From an uncultured Lachnospiraceae bacterium (GTDB lineage: Bacteria > Bacillota > Clostridia > Lachnospirales > Lachnospiraceae), in contig CALWLY010000009.1 in NCBI GenBank assembly GCA_944381635.1, forward strand, positions 32,465 through 96,464: a DNA stretch of 64,000 nt, read 5' to 3'. Each line of letters opens with the position of its first letter. The first letter of the stretch is position 1. Positions 43,476-51,655 of the stretch are shown in pieces. Under the pieces are notes generated by a model, which did no database searches, was not told the DNA's origin, and was given only the letters and a program-made list of their open reading frames with translations. The translations under genes and the position numbers were made by a program.

Positions 43476-43501
43476 GTTTACATAATATGTTTACATAACA
43501 T
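43476..43501. repeat. Two tandem 13-bp repeats between dnaN and yaaA
   Basis: GTTTACATAATAT (43476-43488) is followed directly by GTTTACATAACAT (43489-43501), 12 of 13 identical. They lie about 245 bp upstream of yaaA on its reading strand and could be an operator for the yaaA-recF-gyrB-gyrA transcript. Apart from this and the repeat at 43278, the 43232-43710 gap shows a small GTCCG-N7-CGGAC hairpin after dnaN (43686-43702) and AT-rich sequence. Confidence 0.5.
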
Positions 43502-43710
43502 ATGTGTTTGTAAACCTGTTTTCTGTGTATTTTTAGTCCATTTCCTCTTTTGCCCGCAGACCGCTGCTCCGGGGAAAAATTCCGGTATTTTTCCTTGACT
43601 CTTCCTGCTGTAAGCAGCAATCCAGGCTTAAAAAGAGTACTGAAAAGTCCTGTTTTATTATATTAACGAAAAATCGTCAACACAGTCCGCATGTGACGGA
43701 CACGCCCGTT

Positions 43711-44817
43711 TTATGCCGTTATAAAGTTTACCGGCAGAATCAGATAGATGTAGTTATTTTCTTCATCCCGGATAAAGCAGGGTGCCTTCGGATTCACGAG
43801 ATAAATCGTAATCTGCTCATCATCAATGACGCGAAGCGCATCGATCAAAAACTTGGGATTGAAACCGATCATCAGATCTTTTCCCACTTTGTCAATGTCA
43901 ATATCTTCGTTCATACTTCCCAGTGTGGAATTGATTTTTAATTCCATGCTGTTATCTGTGATGTTGATAATGATCGGCTTTTTGTCTCCCTCTTTGATCA
44001 AAAGAGTAGCGCGGTCGATACAGCTTAACAGTTCTTTTTTGTTGATCGTCACTTTTGTCTCGTAATCGTTGGAGAGCATCTGGTCAATACGGAAATATTC
44101 CCCCTCGATCAGTCGGGATACTACGGTTGTATTGTCAAATTCAAAAACAATATGCTTGTCCGTGAAGAAAATGGTCACGTCTTTGTCAGTATCTCCGGAC
44201 AAAATTTTGCTGATTTCGTTCAGTGTTTTTCCGGGAACTACCACTTTTTTCGGTGTATATTCATTTTTCAGAACAATTTTTCGAATAGAGATTCGATGTC
44301 CGTCTAAAGATACAACTTTCAATTCATTTCCGTTGATTTCAAAAAGTTCTCCGGTCATCAGTTTGTTGTTTTCATTGTCGGCAATGGAGAAAATAGTCTG
44401 TCTTACCACTTCTTTCAGCGTAAACTGAGAGACAATAATGGAATCATTTCTTTCAATCAAAGGAAGGTAAGAGAAATCTTCTCCTGATTTTCCTGCAATA
44501 TTGAATTTTGCTTTTTCACAGGTAATGGTTGTGTGATAAGAGGAATCGGTAGCAAGAGTGATATCGGAATCCGGCAGTTTTCTTACGATTTCCAGAAAAA
44601 TTTTAGCATCCAATGCAATGATTCCTTTTTCCAGAATATCTCCTTCAATGATTGTTTCGATGCCAAGTTCCATATCGTTGGCTGTCAGTTTGATCTGATT
44701 TTCACTGCAGTCTACCAGAATACATTCCAGAATAGACATGGTTGTTTTACTGGGTACTGCTTTGGATACTACCTGCAGGCCTGCCAGTAAATTAGCTTTG
44801 GAACAGACAAATTTCAT
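43711..44817 (-). CDS. dnaN: DNA polymerase III subunit beta (sliding clamp)
   Basis: From the ATG at 44817 (MKFVCSKANLLAGLQVVSKAV) the protein has 368 residues, with three consecutive clamp domains and the conserved C-terminal YLVNPKAPCFIRDEENNYIYLILPV. The dimer encircles DNA and tethers polymerase III. The upstream 20 residues of the longer frame include Pro- and Arg-rich sequence without homology, so the internal ATG was chosen. It follows dnaA after a 304-bp gap that contains the origin unwinding region. Confidence 0.97.
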   Translation of the reverse strand: MKFVCSKANLLAGLQVVSKAVPSKTTMSILECILVDCSENQIKLTANDMELGIETIIEGDILEKGIIALDAKIFLEIVRKLPDSDITLATDSSYHTTITCEKAKFNIAGKSGEDFSYLPLIERNDSIIVSQFTLKEVVRQTIFSIADNENNKLMTGELFEINGNELKVVSLDGHRISIRKIVLKNEYTPKKVVVPGKTLNEISKILSGDTDKDVTIFFTDKHIVFEFDNTTVVSRLIEGEYFRIDQMLSNDYETKVTINKKELLSCIDRATLLIKEGDKKPIIINITDNSMELKINSTLGSMNEDIDIDKVGKDLMIGFNPKFLIDALRVIDDEQITIYLVNPKAPCFIRDEENNYIYLILPVNFITA

Positions 44818-44880
44818 TGTGTATAACTCCCTTCTGTGATTTACACACTCCCGGTGTGCCAGGCCCGGAGGGGCCATAAG

Positions 44881-45130
44881 ATATATAGTAATAAAAGAAT
44901 TAGTAATATTTATAGTAGGGCCTGTCGATATGTGGAAAACTGCCGCAGGCCTGTGAGATACAAGAAGAAATGAAATCGGATAACCTGTGGAAAACTTCTG
45001 AATCCCTTCAGAAAAATTTTGAAGTTATGCACAGCCTGAAAAAATACTTTGAGAAAGATTATGAAGGCCAAAAAAGTTGTGCACCAGGGATTCACAGTTA
45101 TTTTCACAGCTTGTACACAGGTTATACACT
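44881..45130. other. oriC: Origin unwinding region (oriC part 2) between dnaA and dnaN
   Basis: On the minus strand, box TTTTCCACA (44939-44931) is followed by the GC-rich AGGCCC (44923-44918) and an AT-rich stretch with repeated TAC/TAT/TAA trinucleotides (44917-44881). Further boxes are TTTTCCACA (44994-44986), TTATGCACA (45025-45033), TTGTACACA (45111-45119) and TTATACACT (45122-45130, overlapping the dnaA stop). This box / GC cluster / DnaA-trio order is that of the Bacillus subtilis basal origin, so strand opening probably begins here. The order is seen; opening is inferred. Confidence 0.8.
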
Positions 45131-46489
45131 CATTTTTTTCTTGATTGTTTCTATTTTATTGCGCAGTTCATCGTTGACGGCAAGTTCTTCCGTTACTTTT
45201 TTGATGCCGTGCAGGACAGTGGTGTGATCTTTTTTTCCTAAAAGTTTGCCGATCTGAACTAAAGAAGAGTCTGTCAGGTCACGGCACAGATACATGACAA
45301 CCTGTCTTGGCTGAACAAATTCGGAGTTTCTCTTTTTGGAAGTGATGTCCTCCGGTTTTACGCCAAAGTGCTCGGCAACTACATGGATAATAAGCTCCGG
45401 TGTAATTTCCGTCTGTTTGTTTGGATTGATGATATCTTTCAGAGCATCTTCCGCAAGTTCCAATGTGATTTCGCTTGCGTTGTCGATCTTGGATTTGGCA
45501 ATAATACGGTTGAAAGCGCCTTCCAGCTCACGGATATTGGATTTAATATTGGTGGCAATGTACTGGAAAATGGAATCGTCGATTTCTTTGTCGTAATATT
45601 CCGCATTTTTCTTCAAAATGGCCATTCTTGTCTCATAATCCGGCGGCTGAATATCCGCGATAAGTCCCCATTCAAAGCGGGAGCGGAAGCGTTCTTCCAG
45701 TGTTTCCATTTCTTTTGGCGGTTTATCAGAACTTAAGATGACCTGTTTTCCCGCAGAGTGGAGCACATTGAAAGTATGGAAAAATTCTTCCTGGGTACTT
45801 TCTTTACCTATTATAAATTGAACGTCGTCGATCATAAGAACGTCTACTGTCCGGTATTTTTCACGAAGCTTGGTCATGGCTGCGGCATTACCGCTTCGGA
45901 TAGATTCGATAACTTCGTTGGTAAAGGATTCGGAAGTGACATAAAGTACCTTGGTTGCCGGATTCTGCTCTAAAATAAAGTGACCTACCGAATGCATAAG
46001 GTGGGTTTTTCCCAGTCCGGCGCCTCCGTAAATGAAAAGAGGATTGTAGGCTTCTCCCGGAGATTCCGCTACCGCAAGGCATGCCGAATGCGCAAATTTG
46101 TTGTTATTTCCCACGACAAAGGTATCGAATTTGTATTTGGGATTCAAATTTGCGTTTTCATAATTGATATTGCAGGTATTGTTTTCCGGAGATTTTAGCA
46201 CTTCACCCGGTTCAGGGTCTTTCTTAGCATCTTTTTCCAGCAGGAAAGAAATTTCATAGTTATGATCCATGATCTCACTGATGGTTACTTTAAAAAAGCT
46301 GCTGTATTTGTTTGTGATATACTTCAGAGCATGTGCCTGGTTTGAAGGTATGAGGATCACCACCGTATCATCCTTGACTTCATAGAACTTTAACGGTTCG
46401 ATCCAGGTATTATACGAAATGGGAGAAAGATCATATTCTTTCCGAATCGTATCTTTTATGACTTCCCAATTTTGTTCTATTGGATGCAT
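45122..46489 (-). CDS. dnaA: Chromosomal replication initiator DnaA
   Basis: The 455-residue protein has all four domains: I (INWEVIKDTIRKEY-like start to about 85), a short linker II, AAA+ domain III (Walker A FIYGGAGLGKTHLM near 155-168, Walker B LMIDDVQFI near 218-226, sensor RFRSRFEWGL), and domain IV with the HTH signature DLTDSSLVQIGKLLGKKDHTTVLHGI (about 405-430). DnaA melts oriC and loads the helicase. Its promoter spacer contains a DnaA box, so autoregulation is likely. Expression is divergent from rpmH. Confidence 0.98.
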   Translation of the reverse strand: MHPIEQNWEVIKDTIRKEYDLSPISYNTWIEPLKFYEVKDDTVVILIPSNQAHALKYITNKYSSFFKVTISEIMDHNYEISFLLEKDAKKDPEPGEVLKSPENNTCNINYENANLNPKYKFDTFVVGNNNKFAHSACLAVAESPGEAYNPLFIYGGAGLGKTHLMHSVGHFILEQNPATKVLYVTSESFTNEVIESIRSGNAAAMTKLREKYRTVDVLMIDDVQFIIGKESTQEEFFHTFNVLHSAGKQVILSSDKPPKEMETLEERFRSRFEWGLIADIQPPDYETRMAILKKNAEYYDKEIDDSIFQYIATNIKSNIRELEGAFNRIIAKSKIDNASEITLELAEDALKDIINPNKQTEITPELIIHVVAEHFGVKPEDITSKKRNSEFVQPRQVVMYLCRDLTDSSLVQIGKLLGKKDHTTVLHGIKKVTEELAVNDELRNKIETIKKKMSV

Positions 46490-46529
46490 GGAACATAACC
46501 TCCCACATTAAAAATAATTATTCAATCTA

Positions 46530-46558
46530 ATAATAACTGAAATGTGGATAAATATCAA
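46530..46558 (-). promoter_or_regulatory. dnaA promoter with a DnaA box in the spacer
   Basis: TTGATA (46558-46553), 17 bp and TATTAT (46535-46530) form a good promoter 41 bp before the dnaA start. The spacer holds a perfect DnaA box TTATCCACA (46551-46543), so bound DnaA would obstruct its own promoter. Confidence 0.8.
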
Positions 46559-46898
46559 ATGGTAATTGTACCTGTGAATAAATTGAGCATAAAAAGTGGA
46601 AAACATGTCTGTGGTTAACATATTCTGGACGAGTAATCCCCAGATGTGGACAAGGAAATCCACGTTATTAACAGGAGTTTGTCCAGTAAATACGCGGATT
46701 GTAAAAAAATTATCCAGAAAAAGTTTGTGAGTTATCCACAAGTTATACACATTTTGTGGATAAAGTTATGTAAAGTGGAAATGTGGAAAAATGAAAATCC
46801 ACAGCTGTTAACAACCTAGATATGGTATTTGGAGAGGAAGGACTGCAACCAGATGTTGTATTGTGCAAATTCACAGTTTTTCCACGGGTTTGTCCACA
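46543..46898. other. oriC: DnaA-box cluster (oriC part 1) between dnaA and rpmH
   Basis: Perfect boxes TTATCCACA occur at 46543-46551, 46733-46741 and 46755-46763 (both orientations). Near-matches are TTATTCACA (46573-46581), TTAACCACA (46610-46618), TTGTCCACA (46645-46653 and 46890-46898), TTATCCAGA (46711-46719), TTATACACA (46743-46751) and TTTTCCACA (46782-46790). The dense cluster in a 572-bp gap matches the incAB-like upstream half of a bipartite Firmicute origin. The region is also AT-rich at 46899-46945. Confidence 0.9.
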
Positions 46899-46941
46899 TT
46901 CTTTCTTTTCAAACAAAAATTTTTTTATTTTAAGGAATGGC

Positions 46942-46970
46942 TTGACGTTTTGGGTTTCTTCTTTTATAAT
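46942..46970 (+). promoter_or_regulatory. rpmH promoter
   Basis: TTGACG (46942-46947), exactly 17 bp, and TATAAT (46965-46970) give a near-consensus promoter 92 bp before the rpmH ATG. It drives rpmH and, by read-through, the rnpA-yidD-yidC-khpB genes. Confidence 0.85.
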
Positions 46971-47061
46971 TGTAAGCGATATTTTCTGATACTAGGCATT
47001 ACTATGTAAAAAAACAACTACCTTTAGGAATAGAAGGTTTGAAAAGGGAGGTGCATCTTTC

Positions 47062-47196
47062 ATGAAAATGACATTTCAGCCTAAGAAAAGACAGAGATCC
47101 AAAGTTCATGGATTCAGAGCTAGAATGAGTACTCCGGGCGGAAGAAAAGTTCTGGCAGCAAGAAGAGCAAAAGGAAGAAAGAGATTATCCGCATAG
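47062..47196 (+). CDS. rpmH: 50S ribosomal protein L34
   Basis: A 44-codon gene encoding [18 protein letters not shown] and the following Arg/Lys-rich [26 protein letters not shown]. This is the complete L34 sequence, with KVHGFRARM and [14 protein letters not shown] as diagnostic motifs. L34 is a component of the large ribosomal subunit. GGGAGGTG lies 11 bases before the ATG. It is divergent from dnaA, its universal position in Firmicutes. A hairpin overlapping the stop codon separates it from rnpA. Confidence 0.97.
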   Translation: MKMTFQPKKRQRSKVHGFRARMSTPGGRKVLAARRAKGRKRLSA

Positions 47197-47219
47197 GCCG
47201 CAGTTTTGTGGCCTTTTTT
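47195..47219 (+). terminator. Terminator or attenuator between rpmH and rnpA
   Basis: AGGCCGCA (47195-47202) and TGTGGCCT (47207-47214) pair with one G-T, around GTTT, followed by a T-run (47214-47219). The stem begins at the rpmH stop codon itself. Partial termination here would give more L34 than RnpA mRNA. Confidence 0.8.
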
Positions 47220-47264
47220 CTCTATATGGAGTAATACCTGTGAGAAAAAACAGGATGGAGGAAT

Positions 47265-47600
47265 ATGAAGAAAACGGATTCCTTGAAAAAAAACAGCGAT
47301 TTTAAAGAAGTTTACCGCAGCGGCGTTTCTCACGCCAATCGTTACCTTATTATGTATGTATCGGAAAATCATCAGTGCGGAAACCGTCTTGGAATCTCTG
47401 TCAGTAAAAAAGTTGGAAACAGCGTGGTGAGACATCGCGTGAAAAGGCTCGTGAAAGAGGCTTACCGGCTGCATGAGGATGTGTTCAATAGTGGTTTGGA
47501 CATAGCAGTCGTAGCAAGAGCCAGTGCAGCTTCCATTGGATTTAAGGAGATGGAGAGCGCAGTATTACATCTTGGAAAACTTCATAAAGTGATTTCTTAA
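47265..47600 (+). CDS. rnpA: Ribonuclease P protein component
   Basis: The 111-residue protein is strongly basic and holds the RnpA signature VGNSVVRHRVKRLVKEAYR (about 50-68), preceded by the conserved LKKNSDFKEVYRSGVS start and RLGISVSKKVG. It assists the catalytic RNA in removing 5' leaders from pre-tRNAs. GGAGGA lies before the ATG. It sits in the standard rpmH-rnpA-yidD-yidC order. Confidence 0.96.
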   Translation: MKKTDSLKKNSDFKEVYRSGVSHANRYLIMYVSENHQCGNRLGISVSKKVGNSVVRHRVKRLVKEAYRLHEDVFNSGLDIAVVARASAASIGFKEMESAVLHLGKLHKVIS

Positions 47601-47674
47601 GAATGATTTTTGTTCGCATTTCTTTTACTTTAAGTTTCTTAAAAGATTTCTTATGAAGAGAACAGAGTCCTGAA

Positions 47675-47884
47675 ATGAAAAATATAATGATTAAATCCAT
47701 ACAATTTTATAGAAAGTACCTTTCACCCATGAAAAGTACAAAATGTCCTTATTTTCCAACCTGTTCCGAGTATGCCTTAGAGGCAGTACAGAAGTATGGG
47801 GCGGTAAAAGGCGGTCTTCTGGCTATCTGGAGAATTTTGAGATGTAATCCCTTTTCAAAGGGAGGCTATGACCCGGTTCCCTAG
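47675..47884 (+). CDS. yidD: Membrane protein insertion efficiency factor YidD
   Basis: A 69-residue protein with the complete YidD/Haemolytic family pattern: [30 protein letters not shown] and [17 protein letters not shown], including the three conserved cysteines at CPYFPTC and RCNP. It is thought to help membrane insertion with YidC at the inner face of the membrane. The gene lies 29 bp before the yidC start in one transcript. Confidence 0.95.
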   Translation: MKNIMIKSIQFYRKYLSPMKSTKCPYFPTCSEYALEAVQKYGAVKGGLLAIWRILRCNPFSKGGYDPVP

Positions 47885-47913
47885 CAGAGAGGAACCGAAA
47901 GGAGGAAAATTTA

Positions 47914-49233
47914 TTGTTACCCATTTTATTAACACAGTATGATGGAATGATTGTAGGACCGATAGCAAAACTGCTCGGCTATATCATGGAAGGTATTTTC
48001 TTCGTGCTGGACAAGCTTCACATTCCCAATGTAGGTCTGGCAATCATTCTTTTTACCATCGTAATCTATTTGCTGATGCTTCCGCTGACGATCAAACAGC
48101 AGAAATTTTCCAAGCTGAGTGCAAAGATGAATCCGGAACTGCAGGAAATTCAGGCAAAATACAAAAACAGAAAAGATCAGGATTCCATGGCTGCCATGCA
48201 GCAGGAGACGCAGGCTGTATATCACAAATATGGCGTTTCTCCTACAGGAAGCTGTGTGCAGCTGATCATTCAGATGCCGATTCTGTTTGCCCTGTACCGG
48301 GTTATCGAGTCCATGCCTGCTTATGTAGGAAGGATTAAGGAAGCTTTTTATCCGCTGGTTGAAAAGATTTCTACGCAGCCGGATGTGATGAATTTTGTAA
48401 CAGGTTTAAGCAGTGCCAATTATTATCAGGGACAGATCAACAACGAAGCGTTTACATCCGGAAATGCAACTTATGTTCAGAACACCCTGATCGATATTTT
48501 AAACAGAGCATCTTCTGCAGACTGGACCGCTATGGCGGATAAATTCCCGAATCTGGCGACAGACATTCAAAATACAGCGGCTACCCTGGATCAGTACAAT
48601 AACTTTCTTGGACTGAACATCGGAAACTCGCCTTCCTTTACTTTGAGCCAGGCAATCAGCAGCGGAGCTTATATTATGATCATTGCAGCTCTGGCTATCC
48701 CGGTACTGTCTGCACTGACTCAGTGGCTGAATGTTAAGCTGATGCCTACAGCTCAGTCACAGTCCGGACAGGACAATTCCATGGCAGCTTCCATGAAGAT
48801 GATGAACAACATTATGCCGATCATGTCTGCGGTATTCTGTTTTACACTTCCTGCAGGTCTTGGTCTTTACTGGGTTGCAGGTGCTGTTGTAAGAAGTATC
48901 CAGCAGGTAGCCATCAACAAGCATATTGATAAGATGGATATTGATGCTGAGATCAAGAAAAATGTAGAGAAGAGAAATAAAAAGCTGAAAAAAGCGGGCA
49001 TCGATCCGGAAAAATTAAACAGCTATGCTACCATGAATACCAGAAAAGTGACTACGCAGTCACCGGCGGCAAATAAACCTGCATCAAAAGCTTCGACTAT
49101 GACACAGGCGGAAAAAGAGGAAGCAGTGAAGAAGGCTACCGAGTATTACAACAAAAATGCGGCAAGGCCGGGAAGTATTGCTGCCAAGGCAAATATGGTA
49201 AGAGATTACAATGAAAAAAATAACCGGAAATAG
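47914..49233 (+). CDS. yidC: Membrane protein insertase YidC/OxaA
   Basis: The 439-residue protein begins at a TTG with AAAGGAGG eight bases upstream. Five helices of the YidC/Oxa1 core are visible, with LLMLPLTIKQQKFSKLSAKMNPELQEIQAKYKNRKD after the first core helix and a periplasmic-side insertion between them. The C-terminal ~90 residues are long, basic and Ala/Lys-rich, probably ribosome-binding. It inserts membrane proteins with or without SecYEG. The extra loop of about 60 residues in the middle (Gln/Asn-rich, about 170-235) is larger than in Bacillus SpoIIIJ. Confidence 0.93.
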   Translation: MLPILLTQYDGMIVGPIAKLLGYIMEGIFFVLDKLHIPNVGLAIILFTIVIYLLMLPLTIKQQKFSKLSAKMNPELQEIQAKYKNRKDQDSMAAMQQETQAVYHKYGVSPTGSCVQLIIQMPILFALYRVIESMPAYVGRIKEAFYPLVEKISTQPDVMNFVTGLSSANYYQGQINNEAFTSGNATYVQNTLIDILNRASSADWTAMADKFPNLATDIQNTAATLDQYNNFLGLNIGNSPSFTLSQAISSGAYIMIIAALAIPVLSALTQWLNVKLMPTAQSQSGQDNSMAASMKMMNNIMPIMSAVFCFTLPAGLGLYWVAGAVVRSIQQVAINKHIDKMDIDAEIKKNVEKRNKKLKKAGIDPEKLNSYATMNTRKVTTQSPAANKPASKASTMTQAEKEEAVKKATEYYNKNAARPGSIAAKANMVRDYNEKNNRK

Positions 49234-49268
49234 CAAAAGCCGCATCTGCGGCAGAATGTGAGGGAAAT

Positions 49269-49910
49269 ATGGAATTTGTTCAGTTTTCTGCAAAAACAGT
49301 GAATGACGCTATTACTGCAGCTTGCCAGAAATTTACCGTGACAAGTGACAAGCTGGAATATGAAGTTCTGGAAGAAGGTTCTACAGGATTTTTAGGATTC
49401 AACGCAAAACCTGCTGTGATTAAAGCCCGTGTGAAAAATAATCCGGAAGATACAGCAAGAGAGTTTCTGGCTGAAGTATTTGAAGCCATGAAAATGATCG
49501 TGACAGTAAATATCAACTATGATAAGGAACAGGGGTCTATGGACATCGACTTAAGCGGCGATGAGATGGGCGTTCTGATCGGCAAAAGAGGACAGACCCT
49601 GGACTCTTTGCAGTATCTGGTTTCTCTTGTTGTCAATAAAGAGGCGGAGAGCTATGTACGTGTAAAAGTTGACACCGAAAATTACCGCAAGAGAAGAAAA
49701 GACACTTTGGAAAATCTGGCAAAAAACATTGCCTACAAAGTAAAAAGAACCAAACGCGCGGTATCTTTGGAGCCGATGAATCCTTACGAGAGAAGAATTA
49801 TTCATTCTGCACTGCAGAATGACAAATATGTTACCACACACAGCGAAGGGGAAGAACCTTTCCGTCATGTAGTTGTAACATTGAAGAAACAGGAAAGAAG
49901 CGAAAGATAA
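49269..49910 (+). CDS. khpB: RNA-binding protein KhpB/Jag
   Basis: The 213-residue protein has the Jag N-terminal domain (residues 1-55, ...EYEVLEEGSTGFLGF), a type II KH domain (GVLIGKRGQTLDSLQYLVSL near 97-116) and a C-terminal R3H motif (NPYERRIIHSALQ near 170-182). It binds many RNAs as partner of KhpA. It is cotranscribed with yidC, from which it is separated by 35 bp, as in most Firmicutes. Confidence 0.94.
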   Translation: MEFVQFSAKTVNDAITAACQKFTVTSDKLEYEVLEEGSTGFLGFNAKPAVIKARVKNNPEDTAREFLAEVFEAMKMIVTVNINYDKEQGSMDIDLSGDEMGVLIGKRGQTLDSLQYLVSLVVNKEAESYVRVKVDTENYRKRRKDTLENLAKNIAYKVKRTKRAVSLEPMNPYERRIIHSALQNDKYVTTHSEGEEPFRHVVVTLKKQERSER

Positions 49911-49929
49911 AAGCTGTTTTGCAAAGTGA

Positions 49930-49980
49930 AAACCCGGGAATCCCAGGCAGATTTTTCTGCGGAATCCCGGGTTACATCTT
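49930..49980 (+). terminator. Hairpin after khpB
   Basis: AACCCGGGA pairs with TCCCGGGTT over a stem extended by GCAG/CTGC within it; the trailing T-run (ATCTTTT) is modest. It ends the rpmH-khpB transcript or attenuates into mnmE, which starts 22 bp beyond. Confidence 0.6.
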
Positions 49981-50001
49981 TTATAAGAATGAGAGGTAAC
50001 T

Positions 50002-51399
50002 ATGAAAACAGATACAATAGCAGCTATTGCAACCGCGCTTTCTGATTCAGGAATCGGGATCGTGAGGATCAGCGGGCCGGAGGCCATTGAAACAGCGGAT
50101 AAAATCTTTGTGACAAAGGCAGGAAGACATCCTCTTGCCTCCTACGAGACCCATACTATTCATTATGGTTTCATCGCGGATGGAGAGGATATTGTAGATG
50201 AAGTCATGATTGCGGTAATGAAGGCGCCCAGAAGTTATACCATGGAGGATACCGTGGAAATCAACTGCCATGGCGGCGTGCTTTTAATGCAGAAAATTCT
50301 GGAGCTGGTTTTGAAAAATGGAGCCAGAATGGCGGAGCCGGGTGAATTTACAAAGAGAGCATTTTTGAATGGCAGAATTGATTTATCCCGCGCGGAAGCG
50401 GTGATGGATGTGATCCATTCTAAAAATGAGATGGCGCTGAAGGCTTCTGTAAAGCAGCTGAAAGGCTCTGTTTCAGAGGCAGTCCGTTCGCTGCGTGAAG
50501 AAATTTTATACGAAATTGCTTTTATCGAATCTGCTTTGGATGATCCTGAGCATATCAGCCTTGACGGTTATACAGAAAGTCTTTCAATCAAGGTAAAAAA
50601 AATACGGGAAAGACTGGAGAAACTCATTGCTTCTGCAGACAATGGAAAAATGATGAAGGAAGGAATCAATACCGTTATAGTGGGAAAACCCAATGCAGGA
50701 AAATCTTCTCTTTTAAATCTTCTGGCAGGAGAGGAAAAGGCTATTGTCACAGATATAGCCGGAACGACCAGAGATGCATTAGAGGAAAATATCAGACTGC
50801 ACGGTATCAGTCTGAATGTGATCGATACAGCAGGAATTCGCTCCACAGAGGATGTGGTGGAAAAAATAGGCGTGGAAAGGGCGAGAAAATACGCGGGAGA
50901 AGCAGATTTGCTGATCTATGTGGTGGATGCTTCGGTGCCTTTGGATGAAAATGACGCATCCATTATGGAACTTCTGAAAGAAAAAAAATCTGTGATTCTT
51001 TTAAACAAATCGGATTTGAAAGCGGTTGTTTCCGAGGAGGATTTATATAAGCAGGCAGGCCTTTCGCAGGATGAAACAAAACTTCGCTTTATTCGCACAT
51101 CCACAAGAGAAAATCTGGGTATCGATGAGTTTGAAGAAACCGTAAAGGAGATGTTTTTCCATGGGGAACTTCAGTCCAACGATGAGGTTATGATCACCAA
51201 TTTAAGGCATAAAGAGGCGTTGGAAGATGCCTTAAATTCCATTCTCATGGTAGAAAGAAGCTTACAAGACAATATGCCCGAAGATTTTTACTCCATTGAC
51301 TTGATGAGCGCCTACACATCTCTTGGCTTTATCATTGGGGAAGAAGTGGGAGATGATCTGGTCAATGAGATTTTTTCAAAATTCTGTATGGGAAAATAG
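50002..51399 (+). CDS. mnmE: tRNA modification GTPase MnmE
   Basis: A 465-residue protein with an N-terminal tetrahydrofolate-binding domain (residues 1-120, starting TIAAIATALSDSGIGIVRISGP), a helical domain, and an inserted G domain: P-loop GKPNAGKSSLLNLL, DTAGIR, NKSD. The C-terminus ends in FCMGK, fitting the essential C-x-GK motif. With MnmG it forms the 5-carboxymethylaminomethyl group on wobble uridine 34. The usual mnmG partner follows only after an inverted alcohol dehydrogenase gene. Confidence 0.96.
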   Translation: MKTDTIAAIATALSDSGIGIVRISGPEAIETADKIFVTKAGRHPLASYETHTIHYGFIADGEDIVDEVMIAVMKAPRSYTMEDTVEINCHGGVLLMQKILELVLKNGARMAEPGEFTKRAFLNGRIDLSRAEAVMDVIHSKNEMALKASVKQLKGSVSEAVRSLREEILYEIAFIESALDDPEHISLDGYTESLSIKVKKIRERLEKLIASADNGKMMKEGINTVIVGKPNAGKSSLLNLLAGEEKAIVTDIAGTTRDALEENIRLHGISLNVIDTAGIRSTEDVVEKIGVERARKYAGEADLLIYVVDASVPLDENDASIMELLKEKKSVILLNKSDLKAVVSEEDLYKQAGLSQDETKLRFIRTSTRENLGIDEFEETVKEMFFHGELQSNDEVMITNLRHKEALEDALNSILMVERSLQDNMPEDFYSIDLMSAYTSLGFIIGEEVGDDLVNEIFSKFCMGK

Positions 51400-51458
51400 A
51401 CTGCAGATATCGGAAATTATAGGAAATTAAGATATCGGAAATTAAATACTGAAAGAAA

Positions 51459-51513
51459 AAGCCGGCCAAAGAGCAAAGTGTGACATCCACTTTGCCTTTT
51501 GACCGGTTTTTTT
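51459..51513. terminator. Terminator between mnmE and the alcohol dehydrogenase gene
   Basis: An interrupted stem joins AAGCCGG-CAAA-GCAAAGTG (51459-51480) to CACTTTGC-TTTG-CCGGTT (51488-51508) around GACATC, followed by TTTTTTT. It serves the convergent mnmE and dehydrogenase genes. The following sequence to 51655 is AT-rich without a feature. Confidence 0.75.
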
Positions 51514-51655
51514 AGTTCAACAAACAGACTAAAAGGTTATAAATTTTTCACAAGGATATTTCTTTATGCAAAAAATGTTTTTTTATGTGAAAAAGAGCTC
51601 CTCTGTCTTTTTTTGAAAAAGAACTGCCTGGTATGATTTCTTTAAAATGATTTAC

